Shown in pieces: positions 17,610-25,206 of a stretch of 64,000 nucleotides of DNA. The notes under the pieces were generated by a model, which was given only the letters and a program-made list of their open reading frames with translations, was not told the DNA's origin and made no database searches. Numbering within the stretch: the first letter of the stretch is position 1; each line of letters starts with the position of its first letter. The translations under genes were made by a program, and so were the position numbers. The DNA lies in the NCBI GenBank assembly GCA_963696645.1, contig CAVOKY010000005.1:2232001-2296000 (forward strand), in the 5' to 3' direction. The DNA is from JAMXLO01 sp963696645 (GTDB lineage Bacteria; Pseudomonadota; Alphaproteobacteria; Acetobacterales; Acetobacteraceae).

Positions 17610-17790
17610 GACGGGAAGTCGGGACAGTGCGAACCGAACCCACCGTGACGGTTGACCCGCGCGATTTTTCGCCGAATGGTCAGCCGAAGACCTTGCGATT
17701 CCCGCCGGTTCCGTGCGGCGGGCTTGCTTTGGCGGGTGGCCTCGCCTAAATCAATGGCTTGCCCAAGTTCAATGCCCGGAGGTCGAGCGC

Positions 17791-18201
17791 ATGGCGCGCG
17801 TCACCGTCGAAGATTGTGTCCAGAAGGTTCCCAACCGCTTCGAGCTGGTCCTGCTCGCCGCCCAGCGCGCGCGCAACCTGAGCCGCGGCGAAGAGCTCAC
17901 CATTGACCGCGACGACGACAAAAACCCCGTCGTTGCGCTGCGCGAGATCGCCGAAGAGACCATCGAACTCGGCAAGATCGAGCAGGACCTGGTGAAGTCG
18001 CTGTCGCGCGCGCCGGAGCCGGAGCCCGCGGACGAAGAGGTGCTCGACCTCATTCCGACCGACCAGAACATCTTCGGCTTGCAGGACGTCACGGCCGAAG
18101 AAGAAGCGGCGAGCCTGCCCGTCGAAGGAGAAGAGTTGTCGCCAGAGGATCTCGAGGCGGCGATCGAGGCGGAGCTGGGCGGCGGCCGTTCGCCACGGTA
18201 A
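17791..18201 (+). CDS. rpoZ: DNA-directed RNA polymerase omega subunit
   Basis: Omega stabilises the beta' subunit during RNA polymerase assembly and is the ppGpp contact in many proteobacteria. The protein starts MARVTVEDCVQKVPNRFELV with a GGAGGT site 8 bases upstream. It has the core LLAAQRARNLSRGEELTIDR and KNPVVALREIAEETI. A long acidic C-terminal extension (residues 85-136, Glu/Asp-rich, likely disordered) is common in alphaproteobacteria. It is followed after 6 bases by rsh, so polymerase subunit and alarmone enzyme are co-transcribed. Confidence 0.95.
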   Translation: MARVTVEDCVQKVPNRFELVLLAAQRARNLSRGEELTIDRDDDKNPVVALREIAEETIELGKIEQDLVKSLSRAPEPEPADEEVLDLIPTDQNIFGLQDVTAEEEAASLPVEGEELSPEDLEAAIEAELGGGRSPR

Positions 18202-18207
18202 TTGCCG

Positions 18208-20481
18208 ATGGCAGCCGGGGGTGAGGGCAGCGCGGTCACCAGGCCGACCCCGGCTGCGGTTTTCGCGCCCGATGGTACTGCGGTCGAACTTGCCCGTTCG
18301 GACAGCATACCCCTGGCCGCGAAGGTGCGCGCCTATGATCCGAAGGCGAACACCGGGCTGATCGACGACGCGTACACCCTGGCCAGGCAGGCGCACGGTG
18401 CGCAGCTTCGCGACAACGGGGAGCCCTACATCACCCATCCGGTTGCCGTGGCCGACATCCTGGCCGGCTACCGGCTGGATACCGCGTCCATCGCCACCGG
18501 CCTGCTGCACGACGTGATCGAGGACACGCCGGTCAAGCTGCCGGAGATCCAGACACGTTTCGGTCGCGAGATCGCCGGGCTGGTGGACGGCGTCACCAAG
18601 CTGACCCGGCTGGAGCTGCAATCCGACCGCACCAAGCAGGCGGAGAACTTCCGAAAACTCGTGCTGGCGATCAGCCGCGATATCCGCGTGCTGCTGGTGA
18701 AGCTTGCCGACCGGCTGCACAACATGCGCACGCTGCATTTCGTGCAGGACCCGGAGCGGCGCAATCGCATCGCGCGCGAGACGATGGAGATCTATGCGCC
18801 ATTGGCCGAGCGGATTGGCATGGATGCGGTGAAGACCGAATTGCAGAACCTGGCGTTCGCACAGCTTGAGCCGGAGGCGTTCGACACGATTCAGGCGCGG
18901 CTGAATTTCCTGCGCGGCCAGGGCGCCGACGTGATCGAGGAAGTGCGCAAGGAGCTGAAACGGGTCTGCGAGGAAGGCGGCGTGAAAGTGGTCGAAGTGT
19001 CGGGGCGCGAGAAGTCGCCCTACTCGATCTGGGAGAAGATGCACCGCCGTAACGTCGCCTTCGAGCAATTGTCCGACATCATGGCGTTCCGCATTGTCGT
19101 GCCGAGCAAGGAGGCGTGTTATCTGGCGCTCGGGGCGGTGCATTCGTCGTATCCGGTGATCGCCGGGCGGTTCAAGGACTACATCTCGACGCCGAAGTCG
19201 AACGGCTATCAGAGCCTGCACACCGGCGTGACGCTGCGCGAGCCGCGCAACCAGAAGATCGAGATCCAGATCCGCACCGCGGACATGAGCGACGTGGCGG
19301 AGAATGGCGTTGCCGCGCATTGGTTCTACAAGGAGCCGGGCGCGAAGGCCGATGGGCGCGATCTGCAGCGCTTCCGCTGGGTGCAGGATCTGCTGGAGAT
19401 TCTGGAGAATTCCGCGGCGCCAGACGAGTTTCTCGAGAACACCAAGCTGGAGCTGTACGAGGACCAGGTGTTCTGCTTCACGCCGAAGGGGCAGCTTATC
19501 CAGTTGCCGCGCGGCGCGACGCCGGTGGATTTCGCCTACGCGGTGCACTCGCAGGTCGGCGATGCGTGCGTCGGTGCAAAGATCAACGGCCGGCTGCTGC
19601 CGCTGCGGCATCAATTGCAGAATGGCGACCAGGTCGAGATCATGACCGCGCGCGGCGGCACGCCCTCGCCGCAGTGGGAACGCTTCGTCGTCACCGGGAA
19701 GGCGCGCGCGCGCATCCGCCGCTTCATCCACCAGCAGCAGCGCCAGCAAAATCTGGACGTGGGGCGTGCGGAACTGGCGAAGGCATTCCGCCAGGCCGGG
19801 CTGGATGGGTCGGAGAAGTCGCTGGAGCCAGCGTTGAAGACGCTGAAGTTCAACACGGCCGACGACCTGTATATTGCTGTCGGCAACGGCAATCTTGGCG
19901 CGAAGGATGTGGTCCACGCGGCCTATCCGGAGTTGCGCCAGGCGGCACGCGCGCCACGCATGATCCCGGCGCCGCTGCTGCGCGGCAACAACCGTCATCC
20001 GCATAAGACGGATTTCGACATGCCGATCACCGGCCTGGTGCCGGGCATGGCGCATCACTTTGCCGGCTGCTGCCATCCGGTGCCAGGCGACGAGATTGTC
20101 GGCATCATCACCACCGGAAAGGGCGTGACGATCCATGCGCGCGACTGCCAGACGTTGACCAGTTTTGCCGCGACCCCGGAGCGCTTCATCGATGTTGACT
20201 GGAATCAGGCATCGGTGTTGAGCGGCCGTTCCGATGGCAAGGGGCCGCATCATACCGCGCGGCTCAGCGTGATCGGCGCGAACGATGCGACTGCGCTGGC
20301 CAACCTGACGAATGCGATCGCCAAGCAGGAAGGCGCGGTCGCGAATCTGAAGATCATCAATCGCCAGCAGGATTTCATGGAAGCGCTGGTCGATGTCGAT
20401 GTGCGAGACGTGGCGCATCTGTCGAAGGTGATCGCGGGGCTGCGCGGCGCTGTCGGCATCAAGGGCGTCGAGCGCGGATGA
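18208..20481 (+). CDS. rsh: Bifunctional (p)ppGpp synthetase/hydrolase (RelA/SpoT homologue)
   Basis: The 757-residue enzyme makes and degrades (p)ppGpp. The N-terminal HD hydrolase has GEPYITHPVAVA and ATGLLHDVIEDT with H101/D102 and E105/D106, so hydrolysis should be intact. The synthetase has the motif RFKDYISTPKSNGYQSLHT at about 321-339; the RxKD form is typical of bifunctional enzymes. TGS (VFCFTPKGQLIQLPRGATP near 415-435), helical and zinc-finger-like (FAGCCHPVPGDE near 630) and C-terminal ACT domains follow. The ATG at 18208 is preferred to a TTG two codons earlier. It is the only RSH-type gene in the window, consistent with one Rsh per alphaproteobacterial genome. Confidence 0.95.
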   Translation: MAAGGEGSAVTRPTPAAVFAPDGTAVELARSDSIPLAAKVRAYDPKANTGLIDDAYTLARQAHGAQLRDNGEPYITHPVAVADILAGYRLDTASIATGLLHDVIEDTPVKLPEIQTRFGREIAGLVDGVTKLTRLELQSDRTKQAENFRKLVLAISRDIRVLLVKLADRLHNMRTLHFVQDPERRNRIARETMEIYAPLAERIGMDAVKTELQNLAFAQLEPEAFDTIQARLNFLRGQGADVIEEVRKELKRVCEEGGVKVVEVSGREKSPYSIWEKMHRRNVAFEQLSDIMAFRIVVPSKEACYLALGAVHSSYPVIAGRFKDYISTPKSNGYQSLHTGVTLREPRNQKIEIQIRTADMSDVAENGVAAHWFYKEPGAKADGRDLQRFRWVQDLLEILENSAAPDEFLENTKLELYEDQVFCFTPKGQLIQLPRGATPVDFAYAVHSQVGDACVGAKINGRLLPLRHQLQNGDQVEIMTARGGTPSPQWERFVVTGKARARIRRFIHQQQRQQNLDVGRAELAKAFRQAGLDGSEKSLEPALKTLKFNTADDLYIAVGNGNLGAKDVVHAAYPELRQAARAPRMIPAPLLRGNNRHPHKTDFDMPITGLVPGMAHHFAGCCHPVPGDEIVGIITTGKGVTIHARDCQTLTSFAATPERFIDVDWNQASVLSGRSDGKGPHHTARLSVIGANDATALANLTNAIAKQEGAVANLKIINRQQDFMEALVDVDVRDVAHLSKVIAGLRGAVGIKGVERG

Positions 20482-20595
20482 GTTCGGTGATCAGTGGTCG
20501 GGGGTCAGGGGTCGGTGGCGCGTAGCGAAGCGGCCAAGGGGTCAATCCGGATGGCGTGTGCGACAATCGCAACCGCGGGGCGGTACTGGCTGGAG

Positions 20596-20626
20596 ATTGC
20601 CGCGTCGCTTCGCTCCTCGCAATGAC
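20596..20626. repeat. Dispersed CEERSDAAI-type repeat fragment
   Basis: The run beginning ATTGCCGCGTCGCTTCGCTC and ending GCAATGAC is an interspersed repeat type seen in many bacterial genomes. It contains a short inverted repeat (ATTGC/GCAAT ends). On the minus strand it encodes the tell-tale peptide CHCEERSDAAI. It lies between rsh and acpS. One copy only is seen in this window. Confidence 0.55.
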
Positions 20627-20678
20627 AGGGGCGCGCGGTGCCGGGGAGTTGCAATGACCGGTGTGGCTGGTTGCGGAC

Positions 20679-21086
20679 ATGATTCTCGGTCTCGGGTCTG
20701 ACATCTGCGATATCCGCCGCATCGAGGCGGCGATTGCGCGACATGGCGAGCGGTTCATTGCACGTGTGTTCACCGTAACGGAACGGGCGAAGGCGGGCAG
20801 CCGCACCGAGCGCGTGCAGGCCGCCACCTATGCCAAGCGTTTCGCGGCGAAGGAGGCGGCGGCGAAAGCGCTGGGGACCGGCTTCCGGCGCGGTGTGTTC
20901 TTTTCCGACCTTGGCGTGGTGAACCTGCGTTCGGGTCAGCCAACGTTGGAGATGACCGGGGGTGCGGCGGAACGGCTTGCGGCGATTACGCCTGCGGGAA
21001 TGGTGGCCTCGGTCGCATTGACGATGACCGACGAATACCCCTACGCCTTTGCCCAGGTGATCATTTCAGCCGAACCTGCGGCATGA
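20679..21086 (+). CDS. acpS: Holo-[acyl-carrier-protein] synthase
   Basis: Transfers 4'-phosphopantetheine from CoA to apo-ACP. The 135-residue protein has the two family motifs: GLGSDICDIRRIE (metal-binding Asp8) near the start and KRFAAKEAAAKALGTG with its Glu near 57. It ends with VASVALTMTDEYPYAFAQ. The ATG at 20679 is used because it gives the standard MILGLGSD start. It is followed by an overlapping lipoprotein start (ATGA at 21083). Confidence 0.95.
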   Translation: MILGLGSDICDIRRIEAAIARHGERFIARVFTVTERAKAGSRTERVQAATYAKRFAAKEAAAKALGTGFRRGVFFSDLGVVNLRSGQPTLEMTGGAAERLAAITPAGMVASVALTMTDEYPYAFAQVIISAEPAA

Positions 21087-21652
21087 GGAAGCAAGCCATG
21101 CGACGAGTGGCTACGATATTGGCGCTGGCTGCTGCCGCGGCATTGCTCGCCGGCTGTGTGTATGATCCGTATACGGGGACGTGGATGCCCTGCTGCGGCT
21201 ACTACGGCAATCCCTACTACGGCTATCCCGGGCCGTATGCGCCATATGGCTATCCGCCCTACGGCGGGCCGCAAGCCCAACAGCCGGGGATGTATCAAGC
21301 TCCGCCAGGCGGGTATCAAGCTCCGCCCGGTGGGTATCAAGGTCCGCCCGGTGGGTATCAAGGTGCGCCAAGCGGGTATCAGGGTCCGCCCGGTGGGTAT
21401 CAGGGTCCGCAGGGCCCGACGTCCTCGGCCGCGCCGCGTACCGCGCTGGCGCAGCGGTTCGCCGCCGCCAACGTGACGCACGACGGGCGTCTGACGCGAC
21501 AGCAGGCAGCGGCCGGCATGCCGCTAGTCGCGCAGAATTTCGACGCGATCGATCTCGATCAGAAGGGCTATGTCACCTTGCCGGAAATTCGCGTCTTCAT
21601 CGCGCGGCAACAGGCCGCCGGCGGGCAGCCGGGCCAAACCGACCAGGACTAG
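21083..21652 (+). CDS. Lipoprotein with GGYQxPP repeats and C-terminal EF-hand pair
   Basis: About 189 residues. The lipobox LLAGC lies near residue 25 (the ATG at 21098 gives the most standard leader; 21083 overlaps the acpS stop). Next comes a Tyr/Gly/Pro-rich segment (YYGNPYYGYPGPYAPYGY). It is followed by about seven tandem copies of a 7-residue GGYQxPP unit encoded by a 21-bp DNA repeat at roughly 21291-21412. The last 75 residues hold two EF-hand-like loops (THDGRLTRQQ and DLDQKGYVTLPE), the second better preserved. Likely an outer-membrane-attached Ca-binding or cell-surface protein; function unknown. The repeat number is a likely hypervariable site. Confidence 0.75.
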   Translation: MRKQAMRRVATILALAAAAALLAGCVYDPYTGTWMPCCGYYGNPYYGYPGPYAPYGYPPYGGPQAQQPGMYQAPPGGYQAPPGGYQGPPGGYQGAPSGYQGPPGGYQGPQGPTSSAAPRTALAQRFAAANVTHDGRLTRQQAAAGMPLVAQNFDAIDLDQKGYVTLPEIRVFIARQQAAGGQPGQTDQD

Positions 21653-21738
21653 AATTGCCCGATCGGGCACTCGCTTGACACGCCATCCCCCGCTGGGCTT
21701 GATCCGCCCGGTTTTTTTGGACGGAAGCCCCCCACCAC

Positions 21739-22491
21739 ATGGCGACCAAGGCAAAGGCCAAGCGCAAACCGAGCGTCTGGGTCGAGAACGTCAAGACGAT
21801 CGTCTATGCCGGCCTGATCGCCGTGGCGGTGCGCACCGTTGCGTTCGAGCCGTTCAACATCCCGTCCGGCAGCATGATTCCTACCTTGCTGGTGGGTGAT
21901 TATCTGTTCGTGGCGAAATACAGCTATGGCTACTCGCGATATTCCCTGCCATTCGGCTGGCCGCCGTTCTCCGGGCGCATCTTCGGCAGCCTGCCGCACA
22001 GGGGCGATGTGGCGGTGTTCAAGTATCCGCGCGACAACACGACCGACTATATCAAGCGCATTGTCGGCCTGCCTGGCGATCGGATCCAGGTTCGCCAGGG
22101 CCAGCTCTACATCAACGGACAGCTCTGTCCGCGCCAGCCGGAAGGCGACTTTGTCGCCGATGATGACGGCATCCATATGGTGTTGCGGCGCTATCAGGAG
22201 ACGCTGCCCGACGGCGTGAAGCACGATATCCTGAAGGCGACCGACGAAGGCGAAATGAACAACACGCCGGAATATCTGGTGCCGCCCGACCATGTGTTCG
22301 CGATGGGGGACAACCGCGACAACTCCGCCGACAGCCGCTTCATGAACGGCGTCGGGTTCGTTCCGGTGGAGAATCTGGTTGGCCGCGCGGAGATCATCTT
22401 TTTCTCCGTGAACGAGGAATATTCATGGTGGGAATTCTGGTGGTGGCCGTTTGAAATTCGCTGGAGCCGTCTGGGGATGCTGATCCACTGA
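21739..22491 (+). CDS. lepB: Signal peptidase I
   Basis: Cleaves Sec and Tat signal peptides at the periplasmic membrane face. The 250-residue protein has one N-terminal transmembrane helix (TIVYAGLIAVAVRTVAF), the catalytic Ser45 in NIPSGSMIPTL and the general-base Lys106 in DYIKRIVGLPGD. The conserved MGDNRDNSADSR box follows near 200. The C-terminus is Trp-rich (WWEFWWWPF). The GC-poor T-run just upstream of the start may be a weak terminator for the lipoprotein gene. It precedes rnc, a conserved pairing in this group. Confidence 0.95.
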   Translation: MATKAKAKRKPSVWVENVKTIVYAGLIAVAVRTVAFEPFNIPSGSMIPTLLVGDYLFVAKYSYGYSRYSLPFGWPPFSGRIFGSLPHRGDVAVFKYPRDNTTDYIKRIVGLPGDRIQVRQGQLYINGQLCPRQPEGDFVADDDGIHMVLRRYQETLPDGVKHDILKATDEGEMNNTPEYLVPPDHVFAMGDNRDNSADSRFMNGVGFVPVENLVGRAEIIFFSVNEEYSWWEFWWWPFEIRWSRLGMLIH

Positions 22492-22502
22492 ATGCGCCAA
22501 TC

Positions 22503-23180
22503 TTGAGCACCCCGATCGAGACCATCCTCGGCCACGACTTCGCCCGTCCCGAACTGCTGCGTGAAGCGACAACCCACCGGTCGGCGGTGCATGGTCGCCG
22601 GCATCCCCGCGGCCGTGGTTCCAACGAGCGCATGGAGTTCATCGGCGATCGGGTGCTCGGTCTGATTATCGCGGAGTGGCTCGCGGAACGCTTCCCGCGC
22701 GAGCAGGAAGGCGATCTCGGCCGCCGCCTGGCCCTGCTGGTGTCGCAGCCGGTGCTGGCGGCGGTGGCCGAGGAGGTCGGGCTGGGTGAAACATTGTCGG
22801 TGGCGCCGGGCGAGGCGCGTGCCGGGGTGCGGCGGCGCGCGACGGTGCTGGCCGATGCGCTGGAGGCGGCGCTGGGCGCGCTGTATCTGGACGGCGGACT
22901 GGATCGGGCGCGCAACTTCGTGCGGCGGGCGTGGGGCGGCGTGATGGAGCGGCAGGAAGCGCCGCCGAAGGATGCCAAGACCGCACTGCAGGAATGGGTG
23001 CAGGCTCGCAGCCTTGGATTGCCTGACTACGTCATTGCAGCGCACGCCGGGCCGCCGCACGCGCCGGAGTTCGTCGTGACGGTATCGGTTGGTGGTTGCA
23101 CCGGGACCGGCACCGCCGGCAGCAAGCGCGCGGCGGAACAGATCGCGGCGGAGGATCTGTTGCGGGCGCTGGCGACATGA
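22503..23180 (+). CDS. rnc: Ribonuclease III
   Basis: Processes double-stranded RNA, including rRNA precursors. The catalytic helix reads NERMEFIGDRVLG (residues 41-53, metal-binding Glu45 and Asp49; Met replaces the more usual Leu). The second acidic pair is Asp118/Glu121 in LADALEAALGALYLDGG. The double-stranded RNA-binding domain occupies about 153-225 (KTALQEWVQARSLGLP, GSKRAAEQIAAEDLL). It starts on TTG at 22503. Its stop overlaps the era start (ATGA at 23177-23180). Confidence 0.95.
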   Translation: MSTPIETILGHDFARPELLREATTHRSAVHGRRHPRGRGSNERMEFIGDRVLGLIIAEWLAERFPREQEGDLGRRLALLVSQPVLAAVAEEVGLGETLSVAPGEARAGVRRRATVLADALEAALGALYLDGGLDRARNFVRRAWGGVMERQEAPPKDAKTALQEWVQARSLGLPDYVIAAHAGPPHAPEFVVTVSVGGCTGTGTAGSKRAAEQIAAEDLLRALAT

Positions 23181-24070
23181 CTACGCGATGCGGCTTCGTC
23201 GCGGTCGTCGGCACGCCGAATGCGGGCAAGTCCACGCTGCTGAACCGGCTGACCGGGGCCAAGCTGTCCATTGTCACGCCGAAGGCGCAGACCACGCGGT
23301 TCCGCGTGCTTGGCATCATGATGCGCGGCGACAGCCAGGTATTGCTGGTCGATACGCCGGGCATCTTCGCACCACGTCGCAAGCTGGATCGGGCGATGGT
23401 GGCGGCGGCGTGGACCGGCGTGCAGGACGCCGACCTGACGTTGCTGCTGGTGGATGCGAAGACCGGTGCGACGGATGCGGTGCGGCAGATCGCGGTCCGT
23501 TTGGCGGAGCAGAAGCGGCGAAGCTGGCTGGTGCTGAACAAGATCGACCTTGTGTCGGTAGCGAAACTGCTGCCGCTGACCGCGGCGCTGACAGCGCTGG
23601 CGGCGTTCGAACAGACGTTCATGGTGAGTGCCGCGACCGGTGATGGTGTCGAGGCGCTGTCGGATGCGATGGCGGCGGCCGTGCCGGAGGGACCGCATCT
23701 GTATCCCGATGACGATCTGACGGATCTGCCGGACCGGCTGTTGGCGGCGGAGATCGTGCGCGAACAGATCTTCCTGCAAACGCACGAGGAGGTGCCGTAC
23801 GGCACGACGGTGGAGACCGAGAACTGGCAGGAGCGAAATGATGGCTCGGTGCGGATCGAGGCGACGGTGTATGTCTCGCGCCCGGGACACAAGGCGATCC
23901 TGATCGGTGAGAAGGGGCAGCGGATCAAAACGATCGGCGCGAAGGCGAGGGAGCAACTGGCAAGCCTGCTGGAGCGCAAGGTGCATTTGTTTCTCAACGT
24001 GAAGCATCGCGCGGGTTGGGACGAGGAGGGGGCGCGGCTGCGCGCGATTGGGCTACAGGATCCGGGGTAG
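23177..24070 (+). CDS. era: GTPase Era
   Basis: Essential GTPase of 30S subunit maturation. The 297-residue protein has G1 GTPNAGKST (12-20), G3 DTPG (59-62), G4 NKID (121-124) and G5 near SAATGDG. A C-terminal KH RNA-binding domain has the GEKGQRIKTIG signature near 258. The overlap with rnc indicates co-translation. The length and motif set are normal. Confidence 0.96.
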   Translation: MTTRCGFVAVVGTPNAGKSTLLNRLTGAKLSIVTPKAQTTRFRVLGIMMRGDSQVLLVDTPGIFAPRRKLDRAMVAAAWTGVQDADLTLLLVDAKTGATDAVRQIAVRLAEQKRRSWLVLNKIDLVSVAKLLPLTAALTALAAFEQTFMVSAATGDGVEALSDAMAAAVPEGPHLYPDDDLTDLPDRLLAAEIVREQIFLQTHEEVPYGTTVETENWQERNDGSVRIEATVYVSRPGHKAILIGEKGQRIKTIGAKAREQLASLLERKVHLFLNVKHRAGWDEEGARLRAIGLQDPG

Positions 24071-24121
24071 CGGTTCGTTCACCGGTTGGCGGTAGGGTCC
24101 AGGCGGCAAGGAGCAATCCCG

Positions 24122-24403
24122 ATGCCCGACACACCGGTTGCACCGCCCGGGGGCGGCCCGTATCCTGCCGACATGGAAAGCCGCGTCGCAGTGTTGGAGC
24201 AGATTGCCCGGACCTCGGCGGCGAGTTCGGAGCGGATCGAGCGGCGGTTCGATGCAACGGAGCGCCGGTTCGACGCAATGGAGCGCCGCTTCGATGCGCT
24301 CGCGGCAGACCATCGCGCCGATTTCCGCTGGCTGCTCGCCTTGATACTGGCGCAGACCGGAGCATTGCTCGGCGTAATGGCGCACGGCTTCCACTGGCTG
24401 TAG
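24122..24403 (+). CDS. Small coiled-coil membrane protein
   Basis: 93 residues behind an AAGGAG site. It has a Pro/Gly-rich N-terminus, then a heptad-repeat coiled coil with three tandem copies of RRFDAxE (ERRFDATERRFDAMERRFDA). One C-terminal transmembrane helix follows (WLLALILAQTGALLGVMAHG). The layout resembles small trimeric or tetrameric membrane-tethered coiled coils, such as CCDC90/DUF1640-like or phage XhlA-like proteins, but I cannot assign a family. It is inserted between era and recO, which are usually adjacent. Confidence 0.65.
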   Translation: MPDTPVAPPGGGPYPADMESRVAVLEQIARTSAASSERIERRFDATERRFDAMERRFDALAADHRADFRWLLALILAQTGALLGVMAHGFHWL

Positions 24404-24456
24404 CGAGCCGGCTGGCCATCGCGCGAGCGCCGCAAAACTGCTAGCCGATAGCCGCC

Positions 24457-25206
24457 ATGGAGTGGGATGCACCCGCGATCGTGCTTGACGCACGCCCGTA
24501 CGGCGAAGGCGATGCCATCGCCACGGTGCTGACCGAGGAACACGGCGCCCATCGCGGCCTGGCACGGGGCGGCGCGGCGCGGGCACGCACGGCGATATGG
24601 CAGCCAGGCAATCTGGTGCAGGTGCGCTGGGTCGCGCGGTTGGTGGATCAGCTCGGTAGCTTCAGCGCGGAGCTGGTGCATCCTGGCGCCGCGCTGGCGA
24701 TGGACGATCCGCTTGCGCTCGCGATGCTGTCGGCGGCCTGTGCCGTGGCGGAAGGCAGCCTGCCGGAACGCGAGCCGCACCCTCGTGTGTTCGAAGGACT
24801 GTTGCAGCTTATTGCGCGCCTTCCGGAGGGGAGCGGGATATTGGCCGATCTCGTCCGCTGGGAGGCGGTGCTGCTGGGCGATCTCGGTTATGGGCTTGAT
24901 CTGACGAGTTGCGCGGTAACCGGCGAGACGGCCGGCCTTGCATTCGTTTCACCGAAGACCGGCCGTGCGGTCACCGAAGCGGCGGCCGGCATATGGACAT
25001 CGCGCCTGCTGCGACTGCCGGCATTTCTGGTTGGGGACGGCGCGGCTACGCCAGCGGATTGGCGCGACGGACTGCGATTGACCGGGCACTTCCTGGAGCG
25101 CGATGCGTTCGGGCATCACCATCGGCCGCTGCCGGCGGCGCGTCAGATGCTATACGACCGGGTGGCGGCGCTGGCCGCCGAATCGGAGCAACGGGATGCC
25201 GGATGA
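24457..25206 (+). CDS. recO: DNA repair protein RecO
   Basis: Loads RecA at gaps together with RecR. The 249-residue protein has the N-terminal OB-fold start (WDAPAIVLDARPYGEGDAI, then VLTEEHGAHRGLARGG). The middle LVRWEAVLLGDLGYGLDL segment is characteristic of alphaproteobacterial RecO. The C-terminal helical half is normal. It lacks the zinc-finger cysteines of some homologues, as is common in this class. Its 3' end overlaps parC by 11 bases. Confidence 0.93.
   Translation: MEWDAPAIVLDARPYGEGDAIATVLTEEHGAHRGLARGGAARARTAIWQPGNLVQVRWVARLVDQLGSFSAELVHPGAALAMDDPLALAMLSAACAVAEGSLPEREPHPRVFEGLLQLIARLPEGSGILADLVRWEAVLLGDLGYGLDLTSCAVTGETAGLAFVSPKTGRAVTEAAAGIWTSRLLRLPAFLVGDGAATPADWRDGLRLTGHFLERDAFGHHHRPLPAARQMLYDRVAALAAESEQRDAG

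Noticed and set aside
17746..20418. A 890-codon open frame antisense to rsh and rpoZ
   Set aside because: It is the mirror of conserved RpoZ/Rsh on the plus strand. Its His/Arg/Ala-rich peptide has no family character.
21700..21738. Intrinsic terminator before lepB
   Set aside because: The T-run is present but only a 4-bp GGGC/GCCC stem precedes it, too weak to call.
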